DNA from: Paragordius varius
Lineage: Eukaryota > Nematomorpha
NCBI GenBank assembly: GCA_964247055.1
Contig: OZ176053.1
Coordinates: 9,610,001-9,674,000 of the forward strand
Length of the DNA: 64,000 nucleotides
Reading direction: 5' to 3'
Each line of letters begins with the position of its first letter. Within the stretch, counting starts at the first letter, position 1. Position numbers and translations under genes: made by a program. A model generated the notes under the pieces. That model did not search any database and was not told the DNA's origin. It saw only the letters and a program-made list of their open reading frames with translations. Below, piece by piece: positions 1 to 11,662 of the stretch.

Positions 1-534
1 GATGCATCATTCGAATTGTATCTAAATATCGCAGACTATACGCAAGTTGATATTTTTAAAAAACTACAGAAAGAAACAGTCCCAATTTAAATTTATGCTA
101 TCCTTATAAAAATTATACAGAGCTAAAATATCTAAATAAAATTTAGTTTTGAAACAACCATATCAAACTACTCCGACGCCATTTTTTACAACATTTTTAC
201 AAAATGTCAGGTTTATTTATGGTTAATTCTTAAATTAAGGCTAATTTTTAGAATAAATCTCATATAATATTAATAGCAGGTTTATTTTTAATATTTTTTA
301 ATTTTGGTTATGCACAAATGTCCTGACTAAAGTTTTAGCTTTGGGCCTTTCTATAAAACAAGTAATATCTTAAATATTTTTATATTTTAGTTCATTAATG
401 TTATATAAGTGCAAACCCATACCATGGTTTCGATTCCTTCCATACTTTTGAAGTATTCATTTTAAACAGGCCTGGGATAACCAAATACCACAATTTGCAT
501 CGAAGGACTGAAACGAATGCGTTACCAAGTGTTA
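1..534 (+). repeat. MITE-1 copy (TAACACTTGG family), cut by window edge
   Basis: This is a non-coding repeat of about 520 bp. Its right end reads toward AAGTGTTA after a block resembling ACCACAATTTGCATCGAAGG. Sequence-related copies are found at 628-1153, 14029-14589 (reverse), 21800-22190, 30547-32172 (interrupted), 61240-61771 and, in part, 20270-20395 and 30361-30544. The best-preserved ends read TAACACTT near a block containing ATTGGGGTA, with the inverse at the other end, so these are short inverted-repeat DNA elements without a transposase. Confidence 0.7.
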
Positions 535-627
535 TATACAACAAAGTTATAATTGTCTTAAAAATAATATAAATACCGGATAAAAAATAATTAACAAAAT
601 TTTTTTATTTTTTAGAATAATGGTTTT

Positions 628-1153
628 TAACACTTATACAATTCGATTCAAGGGGGGATTTTAATTACCAGATTATATTTGGTTGGTATTTTTAATAAAA
701 TAAACGGTCTCAATATAAATTTATTCTTCTATCCTACTATAAATTATAAAATTAAGTTAAAACATCTAAATAAAATATAGTTATTATAAAAAGTTTCGCA
801 TCGAAATACTTCGGCACTTTTTCACATCATTTTTGAAAATATCGTATTTTATTTTAAAGCTAAAATAAATTTTTTTGGAACACATCTAACATTGATATAA
901 GAAATACTGTTTATTTTATATTATTTTTAAGATTATAATGCAATGTTATGTTGACTAATTTTTTACCTTTGGTTTTCGCGTTAAAATTAGTAATATCAAG
1001 TATTTTTAAATAATTTTTTTTATGTTTATTAATGTTATTTTGCAAATGCCATTTTAATTCCTTCCAATTTTTAAAGTTTTTGATTTTTAACAGGCCTATC
1101 TAACTACAATTTGAATCGAAGCACTAAAACGAATGTCTTGTATCCAACGGTTG
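628..1153 (+). repeat. MITE-1 copy directly upstream of slingshot
   Basis: It begins TAACACTT and contains the family markers ACGGTCTCAAT, CATCTAAATAAAAT and GTATCCAACGG. Its right end is only about 75 bases before the slingshot start codon, so the proximal promoter and 5' UTR must lie in or against this element. Confidence 0.6.
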
Positions 1154-1226
1154 ATTTATTTTATAAAATGCCTGGTTTAGACGTTTCCATTGATAAACAC
1201 ATCTGTCAACCATATGTGCTTTTGTA

Positions 1227-4200
1227 ATGTTGATTACGGTTGATCGCTGCTGCCCTAAAAAGGTATTTTAAATCTTATAACAAATTTTTAATTTTACTTT
1301 ATAATTTAGGATAATCAAGCAAACAATGATGCATTAGATCCTGATTTTACCAATTCTACGGACAGGTTAAATATAAAATTTTATTTTATATATTTTATAG
1401 CCAATAATTATTTTTTAATTTTTGGTGTGTGAAACAGTAATATCAACCGCTTTATTAAATTCAAAAAACATACTAGTATTAAATGCATGTCTTAATATTT
1501 TATATAATTAGGTCTTTTTTTTAAAAATAATCAGGAATTATAATAAGCTGTAATAAAGATTATTTGCCTAATTTTTGTTGAACAAAGCTAAAGTTAATAA
1601 TGAAAAAATTCATTCACCGAAATCGGTGCCGTAATTTTTTATTATATTTGGTTTTAATTAATTTTACATTAAGATTTTATAATGAGGTTACTAATCAATA
1701 TATGTTTTGAATTTCATCTACTATATGAAATACTAATAAATTGCCTTTATATATTAAAATTCAACTGAATATATTGTTAATATTTCCTAAAAAGGTTTAC
1801 TTAACCTTATTAATTTATAATTAATGAAAATATTTTTTATATAATTTAATTTTCTATGTTAAGTGCTGGTATTATCCCCACCAATCAAATTAATAAATAT
1901 TTTTTTTAAAAAAATTGTCAATAGCATATTTTTCATTCTCAGCCCTTCTAACATTTATTTTATTTTAGTATATTCGCTATATAATTTTTAATGGATTGCA
2001 TTTATCCTTGAAACGTTGAAATATAATGAATATATACATGTATATCCATATATATTATATAATGTGTATATCTCGTTTTTCTATTGCCTTAAATAAAATA
2101 AATTAGCTTGGAAAATTGTGTGCGAAATCGATTCGAAAATTTCTTAATGGTTAAGGGTGCCGCCTGTTATATTTCATCACTGTCATCTTTGGCAAATGAT
2201 ACACAATCGTTTTGTGAGATAGGGAATGCGAAATTATCCAAAATTGAAGGCCATTCTACAGGTTGTAATGCTATTTTAGAATTTTTGAAAAAATTATTTG
2301 ATACATACACGAAAAGCGGGTCTTTATATGCGTTATAACATATTTAATTCAGGTGAACTCAAGAATCATTTAACAAGCATGTATAAACTTATAAGGCCCA
2401 CCGATCACATACAATTAGCTGTAAAATTGGAAAGTTTGCTTGATCCAACCTTAGAAAATTCGCTTAGTATACGTTACATGATTTTGCTTTCTAACGACCA
2501 TGAAATTTCTGTTGATGGAAGAATTGTTGAAAGCCATTTGATTTTAGGGATTGACGGTATGTGCGATAAAAATATTAATTTGGAAAATGACCTGGAAAAA
2601 GAAACATCTCAATCTCAAAATAATATTACATTTCATGTCGGCTTGGTGCTACCCTTTAAACCTGCAACCACAAGGATAAATTTGGATGGGGAAGGGGCTT
2701 TATTGATAGATTCATTGCATTATGATGGTTGGGCACTGACTGAATCTCAAATCCAAACTCTGGGAAACGAAAACAACACATCCAAAGCAAACCTAAACTC
2801 TGGTGTTTTAGATTGCAATAACAATCATATACTTGATAGCAAGCAGCAAAATCATTCCATGATGAGATGCGTTAGACATCATCATCATTACTTCAAGCCT
2901 GTATCTGTCCAAGCTCTTTGGACCTCAGTTCAATGTTTTCATCGGTATCTCAATGTGAATCAACTACGAACTTTAACTGATGAGAAAAACGGTACTAAAT
3001 ACGATGAAAAATCATGTCCGAATCAATGGACGTATGACGCCTGGTTAAAACATTATGCAACTTTGTGTCTTACTCATACACGTCTTAGCGGTAGAGATAG
3101 TGTCGCACTCCGAGAATGGCATGCATTAGCGCCTACGGATGAATCCTCTTCCTCTAAATTATTTTATGATTTAGGCTCCAAACATTACCATTTGTACTAC
3201 AATAATAATTCCTCAACTGCTCAAGAATTCAACCCTGATAATAATAATAATATAATGAAAGATGATATAAATGGCCATCTCTCATTAACGCATAATACAA
3301 AAAACGATCCTATTGATTGTCAACTTAAAGCTATTATCATGGATCGATTAAGGGATATTATGGCAAAAGTTGATTTAGAGGATATAACATTTTCCCAAAT
3401 TCGTAAGCTGTTGGAAAATGAGCTTGAATCCTCAAACTTAACATTTTCCCCTAAAAATAATTCCGTAGTTAAAAATGATGATGATATCGGTATAACGTTT
3501 GGTATTAAACCCAAAAAACTTAATGTATTGTCACATGACTTTAAAGTTTTCATAGAGGAGCAAATTCTCCTTATAATGGGACAAATGGATAAGGCAACTC
3601 CTATCACCTCAAACTTATTTTTAGGGAGTGAATGGAATGCATCCAACCTTGATGAACTAAGGGCCAACAGGTATGATTTAAGTTTTAAAAAAACCATATT
3701 TTGATTTTGAAAGCTTGACATGGCTAATATTTTTATATAATTTGATACTCTATTAACGGTTTAAGTAAATTATAATTTATAAAATTACATTATATCTTTA
3801 ACCTTTTTACATTTTGACTCTAGGATTGGTTACATCATAAATGTTACGAAGGAAGTTGAAAACTTTTTCCCCACATATTTTTGTTACCAAAACATTCGTG
3901 TCGCAGATGATGAATCCAGTGATTTACTTTCTCAATGGGATAAAACCAATAAGTAATTAATTTTGGGTCAAAAACAAAACATGATTATTGTAAAAATATT
4001 ATTCTCTGAACTTAAAAAACTATATAGTGAATAAAATTTTTATGAATTATATAGAAAAACCTTTTTTTTAAAAAAATATTTTTAGATTCATTTCACGAGC
4101 AATAAAAAAGGCACAAAAAAGCTTTAACACTTTCACATCAGAGATGAAAGATCGCTGCAGCGATGCAGAAAGCCAGAGTAGACATAATGTATCAGATTGC

Positions 4201-7200
4201 GAAAATTCCCAGCTATCTTTTAACACCATTCATGGAAATGAAAAGGAATGGTAATTTTTTGAATTAAACTATTATATATTATTTGTGAAATTAAATTTAG
4301 GGGTGGACCTTATTATAATTATATGCATAATACATTTACTCCCTTATTTTTTATGATTATTGATCTTTTAATTAAGTTACCACAAATGTTATATTCAACA
4401 CAAATGGGACCGCCCAGTTTATGAGAAACTTGTTCATTTTATAAAATAGTTTTATTGATTTAGCATAAAACTAATAATAATAATGTACATATTAGTATGT
4501 ATTTTATATTGGTGTATGATTGCTAAACTATTCTATTATCCTTTTTAGTTATGATATAAAAGAAAAGCCATCAAATAATGATGTCAATGGATCAAACATT
4601 TTAGTTCACTGTAAAATGGGAATAAGCCGATCAGCGAGTGTAGTTATAGCCTATATTATGAAATCTAAACGGATGAATTTTGAACAGGCATTTGCATTTG
4701 TAAAATCTAAACGTTCGTGTGTTAATCCTAATCCACATTTTGAGAAACAACTTTTGACCTACCAGGGTATTTTGGATGCTAGGTAGGTACATCTATTTTT
4801 TTGCAATAAACTTTTTTCGACATTTGCAGAAAAAATATATAATATAATAAAATTAATTATCCAAATTAATACTCGTTTGCCTAAATTTCCAACCTGCTTA
4901 TTATAATTTTTTGCTGTTAGTCAAACCCGCAATCTCATTTGGAGATCGAAATCGGAATCACAACTTAAGCCTTATTATTTGAAAAAGTATCATCAAATGG
5001 GCCCGACTCCTTGCGACACTCTTGAAATAAATGATAAAGACGTTCAAATTACAAAAGATTTTACAATGAATTCAGATGAAAATATTTTGGATGTGACAGA
5101 TAGTAATACAAAAAGTAAATTATCTGCAAGACAATTCAAACGAACTCAGGTCACAAAAGATGGCAGTATTTGGCGCGGAGTTTGCCTTCCAAAGTTTCAT
5201 TCATTCCGCCAACAATCGTATGATAATGGTCGCAATTCTTTTACGCTAACCATGCCATCCAGTATTAAAATTAATTTTTAACGGTTAAATGTTTTAATGT
5301 ACATTGTATTATAACCATTTTATATAACAATTTTAGAGAATACAGAAAAAACTCAGTCTCCACAAATCAAGTCGATTCCATCGCAAAATAAGCACGAAAA
5401 ATCGGTAATTAGCCCTACAATTGGGCAGCCTGAAATATTTCTTGTATCAGATTATCCAAATTTAAACAATAATCCTAATATATCAAACCAAATTCCTCGC
5501 TATCGAAATGTTGGTATGCGCCGTGTTGTAAGTTTTTCGTTACCAAGCACAAGAAACTCCCTTCCATCCCATCAAGGTAATGAGGAAGAATTTTTACATC
5601 GTCGGGATTCGGATGACTCTGACAATTTATGCAATAGTTGGAATAAAAATTACAATTCCTACACTATCTCAGGCTATCGTAATCATAGTTTAAGAATAAA
5701 TTTTCCTCATACAATATTACCTCCAATACCCTCCGACCGATCTTCTCTTTCTTTGGGTAGAAATGATTCTCTAATGGGAAACAACTCAAAATCGTCCCTT
5801 ATAGATTTATCCGATTTCGATCGGCAACAATATATTGCTTTAAGGGCTATTTTTGATGGTAACACCCAACATCACCAAAATCTTCAATCACAAACCAAAG
5901 GTGTTAATGGACCAAATCCAGACGGTTTTCTTTTTTATATCCATTTTTTTGTTATGCTCATAATTCATCATATGCTTTTATTTCTCTAACAATTTTCTTG
6001 ATTATTAGAAATAATGGCAAAACCCAAATGCAAATCCAATTCCTCTTTTAGCTATAACTTTATAAAATCAAAATTGGTTTTCCTTTGTCACGCAATGCTC
6101 CAACATCATTATTTTAAACAACAAATTGCCAAAAAGCCACCTCCAACCAAGAAAAAATTAATTGATACCCATTTAGTTAGGTATAAAATTATTAATTATA
6201 TTAATCAATCCGATATATATTTTAAATTAATATAGGAGTTTTTTTACCGTAAAATTAGTTTTAATAATCTGGCATTTAAAATAATTTGTTAATTAGCATG
6301 TTTTTATCCGCATTTTATTATAAAATCTTAATCATTCGAGCTTAAACATAAATGTGGTTAACGGTGAAACAGTTTTTTTAAAATAACTAATCATTCCTTA
6401 TAAATATTCTGTAGTCGTGTGGAGTCAATTCCTGGAAAACGCGCAACTATAAAAACAACACCCAAAATATCTTCTGGTTTGGTAAAAACTAAAACTCAAA
6501 GTAATTTTTTACAAATTTATTTGTTTGGCATAACACAGTAAAAACAAAAAATGAATAGTAAAAATCATTAATGAAAAAAAGAAAGGGTAACCTACGAAAA
6601 GGAAATGATAAATTTAAAAACACGTATTTTAATGAAAAATTAATGTTTGATAGTTTATTTTCGTATGGTATTTTCTTTTCTCTTCCTTATAACAATCATT
6701 TTTTAAATATATTTTCTATGTTTGTTTTTACCAGGGCTTGTTACCGGTACCAAAATTTTATTGGAATAATAAAACTTAATAAAATTGATATATGGAACCT
6801 GAAATCGATATAAAAATAAAATTAATAAGTTGGAACTTGGACGAACCGGTTCTTGGTTAAAATAGGTCTAGAAATAATTTTTATTCATTTATTTTTTGCA
6901 TATGCTCAGAATACGAAAAACTAGCAAACGGATTCATAGATTTAGTAAATGTCGACAATAACAAAAATGAGGATGGCTTTGATTCATTCCCCGCCTCTTT
7001 AAGACCCAAAACATGGTATGGATCATCGACCATAAACCTTATTGAAAGTAGGAATAAAGGTGGTTTAACGAATAATGACCCGGGAACTACAAAACCCGAA
7101 AACGAACGAAATCACACACAAAATACTGCTTTTCCTCACGGATTTGCGCGATCTAGATCATCGCTTTTTACTAGTCCATTGTACAGTGTTAAATCTTCCC

Positions 7201-8150
7201 CACAACAAAATTGTATCAATAATACCCCAAATATTGGCATAGTTACTTCAAAACCACCCACATCTCCTAAACACAGGGCCATCCAAACATTTAAACCAAC
7301 TTGTCCCACTGATTACGGTAAAAATGATGTATTGAAATGTGCCTCCTCAAATAACTTAATTTTATCACCCTCTTTGACTCCATCTTTCACTCATACCCGA
7401 AATCACATGGCTCTGGGGAGTGGATTAGTTAAAAGTACAGCGAATAAATTTCTAGAAGCGAATATCAAAACTGTAGCATGCACTTGTAATAAAAAAAGCG
7501 AAATACCTACTTCACTTTACCCAAATTCTCAACGAACCAATAATGATCTCTTTCCTTCATCTCAATCCGCCACTTCTTTGTCCACATTAAGCAATTTAGA
7601 ATATACTCAATGTTTAGCTCACAAAAACACGGCCAAACTTAATCATAGAAAGAATAGTTCCAATTTCATTAGTTCTTATTTTCGGAACTATGATATAACC
7701 AGTAAAATTTATGCATTTACTACCAAAAACAATCAGCCTTTTACAGCAACACCTAGTAAAAAACCTTTAGAAGTTCACATGCCTAAACCCATTTTGGATG
7801 GTCAAGACCTTAATAATAAAAATATGCCCAAAGATAACATTAACAATGGAGGAGATTTGACGTGTTTGAAACGCAAGCGTGGCAATGCATTAAAACAGCA
7901 TCAATATGTCTTATTACTAAATCAAAAAGATAAATGTACTCCAAAACCAAATCGAACGCGAAACACCGACCTAACCTATACTTTTTTGACCCCTAAAAAG
8001 GATATAAAAATGAATGCTTTGAAACTATCATTATCCAAGTCTCTTGATTTAAATGGAAATAAAAAATCGAATACTGCTCCCAAGTCTCCATCTACTAAAA
8101 AAACTTCAACGTTTTATGAAACTTTGCGACCTACGACCCTCAAAACTTAA
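1227..8150 (+). CDS. SSH: Slingshot-type cofilin phosphatase, 12 exons
   Basis: Slingshot dephosphorylates phospho-cofilin/ADF and so reactivates actin severing in the cytoplasm. Exons from matching phases and GT-AG sites: 1227-1262, 1310-1365, 2107-2261, 2353-3670, 3824-3952, 4086-4250, 4549-4782, 4921-5261, 5337-about 5924, 6009-6180, 6415-6500, 6910-8150, about 1506 codons. The start reads MLITVDR, like the vertebrate MALVTLQR start, and the FLMVKGAA block follows. Then come the SSH N-terminal domain (HIQLAVKLES, FKPVSVQALW), the DEK-C-like domain (IRKLLENELE) and the phosphatase (LGSEWNASNL, YIINVT). The CX5R loop HCKMGISRSAS puts the catalytic Cys near residue 641. ILDAS and an IW motif end the conserved part. 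It is longer than human SSH1 (about 1050): exon 6 inserts some 55 Ser/Asp-rich residues inside the phosphatase, and the Ser/Asn-rich tail is long. The donor of exon 9 is ambiguous (5858, 5900 or 5924, all in phase). Family identity is certain; tail exons are less so. Confidence 0.94.
4549..4782 (+). other. Slingshot exon 7 with the phosphatase signature
   Basis: This exon holds the active-site loop HCKMGISRSAS. The nucleophilic Cys codon is at 4610-4612 and the Arg lies six codons later. It continues through the conserved tail of the catalytic domain (RSCVNPNP, YQGILDA). Splicing is phase 2 at both ends: TG from exon 6 joins T here, and AG at the end joins T of exon 8. All residues the dual-specificity fold needs in this loop are present, so the enzyme should be active. 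Confidence 0.95.
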
Positions 8151-8678
8151 ATATTAATACCATTAATTTAACATTTAAGCAGAATATATGAGATTATTTT
8201 TCGTGCCTTATATCAATATAGTATTAATCCATGTACATATATTATTTTTTATGCTTTATCTGTTTATAAGGAATAAATGTTGAAAATATGTCGATTCGAA
8301 GGTTTTAAAATAATAGTGATTAAGATTACAAATCAACCCTTTAGAATTGAAATGGTTAAATAATTATTGTTGTTATAAAATATTTCAAAATGAGATTTTT
8401 AAGATCTAGGATGATAAATAATTTTATAAGATAAAAATTGCATCCCTGTTATAAAAATGGTCTTGAAAATGTTTTTTAATGTATAGTAAACATGTTTAAG
8501 TTTATAGCTAAGTAATAGATGTTTTTTGTCCAACACCGAGTTTTTTACATTATCCAAGATTTATTTGTAAATCAAAATATTTTATTAAAAATAAAATGGC
8601 ATGTTTAAAATCTATATGATATATGTTTTTTCGGATAATATTAAACTTTTAAGATAAATGATGGTTAGAATGATATAT
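8151..8678. other. Convergent intergenic region, slingshot and gene H
   Basis: This AT-rich stretch separates the 3' ends of slingshot (+) and gene H (-). Apart from the candidate polyadenylation signal I see no gene, RNA or recognisable repeat. Confidence 0.5.
8272..8277 (+). promoter_or_regulatory. Candidate polyadenylation signal for slingshot
   Basis: A canonical AATAAA lies 122 bases after the slingshot stop codon, in AT-rich sequence. In DNA this AT-rich the hexamer also arises by chance, so only its position supports it. Confidence 0.45.
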
Positions 8679-9027
8679 TTATATAGTTATTATAAATTTG
8701 CCCATTCGCGATTTGCATATTTGTGGTTTATATGCAACTAAATATTCCTTTCCTACCTCCAAAGTTAGAGGACCAAATTCGAATTCAAGACTTTCGGATC
8801 CCTAAATTATGTTAAAAAATAATATAATGTAATTATTTTTAAGAGTAAAAACCCTTAGCTTACGGGATTGTTCCGGATATTTTTGCCATCAATAATAACT
8901 TTTTCTGCAATGTCTTGCAAAAAGATGGAATAGGTAGCATTTGGATAGATTTGCAAATAATTGGTATGTATTTTTAGTGTGTCATTATAGACACATACAT
9001 AATCGCCTTGTAAAATATCTCTCTTTT
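8679..9027 (-). CDS. Gene H, last two exons of a membrane/secreted-type family (pair of F)
   Basis: The function is not recognised. Two exons read on the minus strand: 9027-8864 (phase 1 in, phase 0 out) and 8801-8679, ending in a TAA codon, with a 62-base intron. The penultimate exon reads DYVCVYN then LQIYPNATYSIFLQD; the last reads VGKEYLVAYKP then MGKFIITI. Gene F at 43214-42024 has the same two exons at the same phases, with DYICVKN, FHIYPDKQFKIYLQ, ENKEYLIGYKP and MGQLIFIY. Conserved residues among divergent ones argue that both are real. Alternating hydrophobic residues suggest a beta-sandwich. The 5' exons were not found: a mariner relic begins about 100 bases upstream. A segment at 9957-10035 containing SIECINLI and a donor may be one of them. 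Confidence 0.6.
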
Positions 9028-9126
9028 CTATTAAAATATAGTAAAAAATATATCAATTAGTTATAGGGCAGAAACAAATGGTAAACATGTTCAATCGATT
9101 AACATATGAAACATGTTTAAAAATAT

Positions 9127-9905
9127 TAAACGTTGCGATTAGTAAAAGAACATCGGCGCTTTGGTAGACCACACAATTGCAAATACGCTAAGCTCGAGAG
9201 TTAGTAGATGATCAACTAACTCAAACTTAACAAAAATTGGCGGAAACATATAACAAAAAGCAACGAGCACTGGATCAATAAACTCGGAAACTGGACAAAA
9301 TTTGAAAGAACGTCATATTGAAAATCGCAAAATTAGAAATCCTGCCTCAACCTCACGAAAGGAAATTATTTTCACATCGAATTGGGACAGTTGATGTAAA
9401 GTGGCTTCATTTTGTAAATCTAAGGCGAAAAAATCGTGGCTTTTGCCAAGCCGGTTCATCAACACCAGCAAATCGTTTTAGCAAGAAGGTTGCCTGTGCC
9501 CGGGAGAGCGGTATTGTGCATTATAAACTTTTAGAACTCGGTGAAACCGTATAAAACGCTATCCCCGACAAATTAAACCTAGCATTAAACTAAAAAAGAT
9601 CGGAATCGGCCAGAAGACAAGGCAAAGTTATTTTGCTAATAACAATGCTCCGTTTCACACAGCCAAATCGTGAGATTTCAAAATCACCTTAATGGATTCT
9701 TTCACATCCGCTCTCTCCTGGCGAATTTGACTAGTACGATTTTGAATTGACCACACCCTCGCAGAGGAGCACTTCAAAATTTTGAAGAAGTTAAAAAAAA
9801 ATGACTTGACTAATGGTTTTCCGCAAAATACAATCACTTTTTCTGGTACGGCATTTATATGCCTGAGAGATGGAAAACGTGTAGAGGCCGATGTATAATA
9901 AATTT
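9127..9905 (+). mobile_element. Decayed mariner-type transposase relic
   Basis: In shifting frames the translation shows pieces of a mariner transposase in order: a GERYCAL-like segment near 9500, the NNNAPFHTAKS block near 9645-9675 (corresponding to DNARPHTA with its catalytic Asp), and a final EEHFKIL-like block near 9760. Many stops and frame changes show that it is dead. It lies between genes H and A and probably interrupts the upstream part of H. Confidence 0.7.
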
Positions 9906-10700
9906 ATTGATTCCTTTTAAAATTACATTTTTTACCAAAAAATCGTTATGACTATACCTGGTAGTCTATTTTCGGTAAAATTTTTAATTAAATTAATGCA
10001 TTCAATAGAAGTTTTATACATTGAATTGTCAAATGATTTTTAAAAAGGGTGTTATATATTATATCCAAATCAATAATTTTTTTCTTAACTAAATTGTTGA
10101 TCAAACAGATATATTTGGCCAGTTTTAAAAACATAATATTTTTCACCGCATAATCGCATTTTTTAGGTAAAATATTATGCCAAGTACTCCCTTCCGAAAC
10201 AAACCCAAAATAAATCTTATTTAAGGAAGACGCTCACGATTAAAAATTAGTTTACGTGCTTTTTTCATACATTAATATTTATATAATGTATAAAAGGTAT
10301 AAAATTTGGTTAATACATAATTTTATACATTTTTTAAAATATATTAGCCTATATTTTTTTTCGCGACTCATTTAAACTGAAGCTATTAGCTATCTAATGA
10401 TCTCCTTAAATACAACAAATTTTATTGAGTACAGTATACTGATGCGAGTAAAAATGTCTTTGGACAAAATATTATAAAGTCATCTGCTAATATAAATTAT
10501 AATTATGTGAGCGACACATTCTCAAAATTTTATTTCAATTTTTTTAGAATATCGGTTATATATGTTGCTTGAATTTTGATGTAATTATTGAAATTGATGG
10601 TTTCATTACAAAAGTAAGTTTTACATCTCCTAAAAAATTACATCATTAAATAAGTCGCGTTTGATGATTTGATTATTACATTTGTAATAGAAGTGTTATG
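9906..10700. other. AT-rich stretch without a firm gene
   Basis: I see no confident gene here. Only a possible gene H exon near 9957-10035 stands out on the minus strand: an open frame containing SIECINLI ending at a GTATAG donor, but without a clear acceptor. Confidence 0.3.
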
Positions 10701-10707
10701 AATTTAT

Positions 10708-11075
10708 TTCAATTGGAACTGGTTCTAGGTCTATTTTATGCCTTTGCTTCCGATAACCGATTTTTTATAAAAACGGTTTTTGATCAAATGATTCCGGCTT
10801 AGGAGCAAAGAATTCTAAACTCGGTTCCAATTTTAAATTTAAGGATGATGCATTATTTTGATATTTTCTAAAAAATCAAAAAACTTTTTACAATTACAGA
10901 AAAAACAAAAAGCTAGAATTCCCTGTGATAAAAATTAAAAAAGAGAAAACGATTAATATTATTTTTTGGAGTTTAGAACCGCGGTTCTATTTTTAGAAAC
11001 AGTTCCGAAGCCGTTTTTTGAAATTTAATTGGTTTCCAAAAATACTACTAAGTTGTTCTAGTTCCAATCCCTATA
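10708..11075. repeat. Short inverted-repeat element with GGAACTGGTTCTAG ends
   Basis: The left end contains TTGGAACTGGTTCTAG and the right end contains GTTCTAGTTCCAATCCC in inverse orientation. Between them are repeated GGTTCTA-like motifs and no coding sequence. This fits a nonautonomous hAT-like MITE. A degenerate relative may lie near 6720-6870 in a slingshot intron. Confidence 0.5.
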
Positions 11076-11662
11076 TTTAATAATTAGATTAGAAAACCCA
11101 ATTTAACAATTTTTTGGCTGATGAAAATTATTTATTATGTATTACCATTCAGTGAGTTTCCATCGTCTACATATTTTAGGGATAAATAAGTTTTAAAAGA
11201 TATATTTTAAATAATTTTAACAAAACCAATAACATAATATGTTAAATCCAAATTATTTAAAGCTATATATTAAAAATCGGAAAATTATTTTTTGTAAAAA
11301 GAAGAAAAAGAAGGCCAGTATTAGAGGGGTTAATGGGTTCATTTATTTTGCCAGTAAGTAGCCCAGGGCTCGTGAAACATTCACTTGATTGTCAGCTTAA
11401 AGTGGGTTTTAAGAAAACTATAATGGAACCTTGATAAAATTTAAGTCCTTACCCTTTAGTATTAAAGGAAAAAAACTAACTTGTACTAAAAAATAGAACT
11501 AAGGAATATAAATATTTGTTTAGTTTTATAATTATTGTTTGAGGTTTTGTAATTTTTCCCAAAAATTAACAAAAAATCTTTTAATAACTTAGTCAAGCTG
11601 CAATAATTTTGTTGTTGCTACAATGGGGTGTATTCTATAATATTATTTCTCTATAATTTAGG

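Noticed and set aside
3320-3721. 133-codon minus-strand ORF over slingshot exon 4
   Set aside because: It is antisense to a certain coding exon and resembles nothing.
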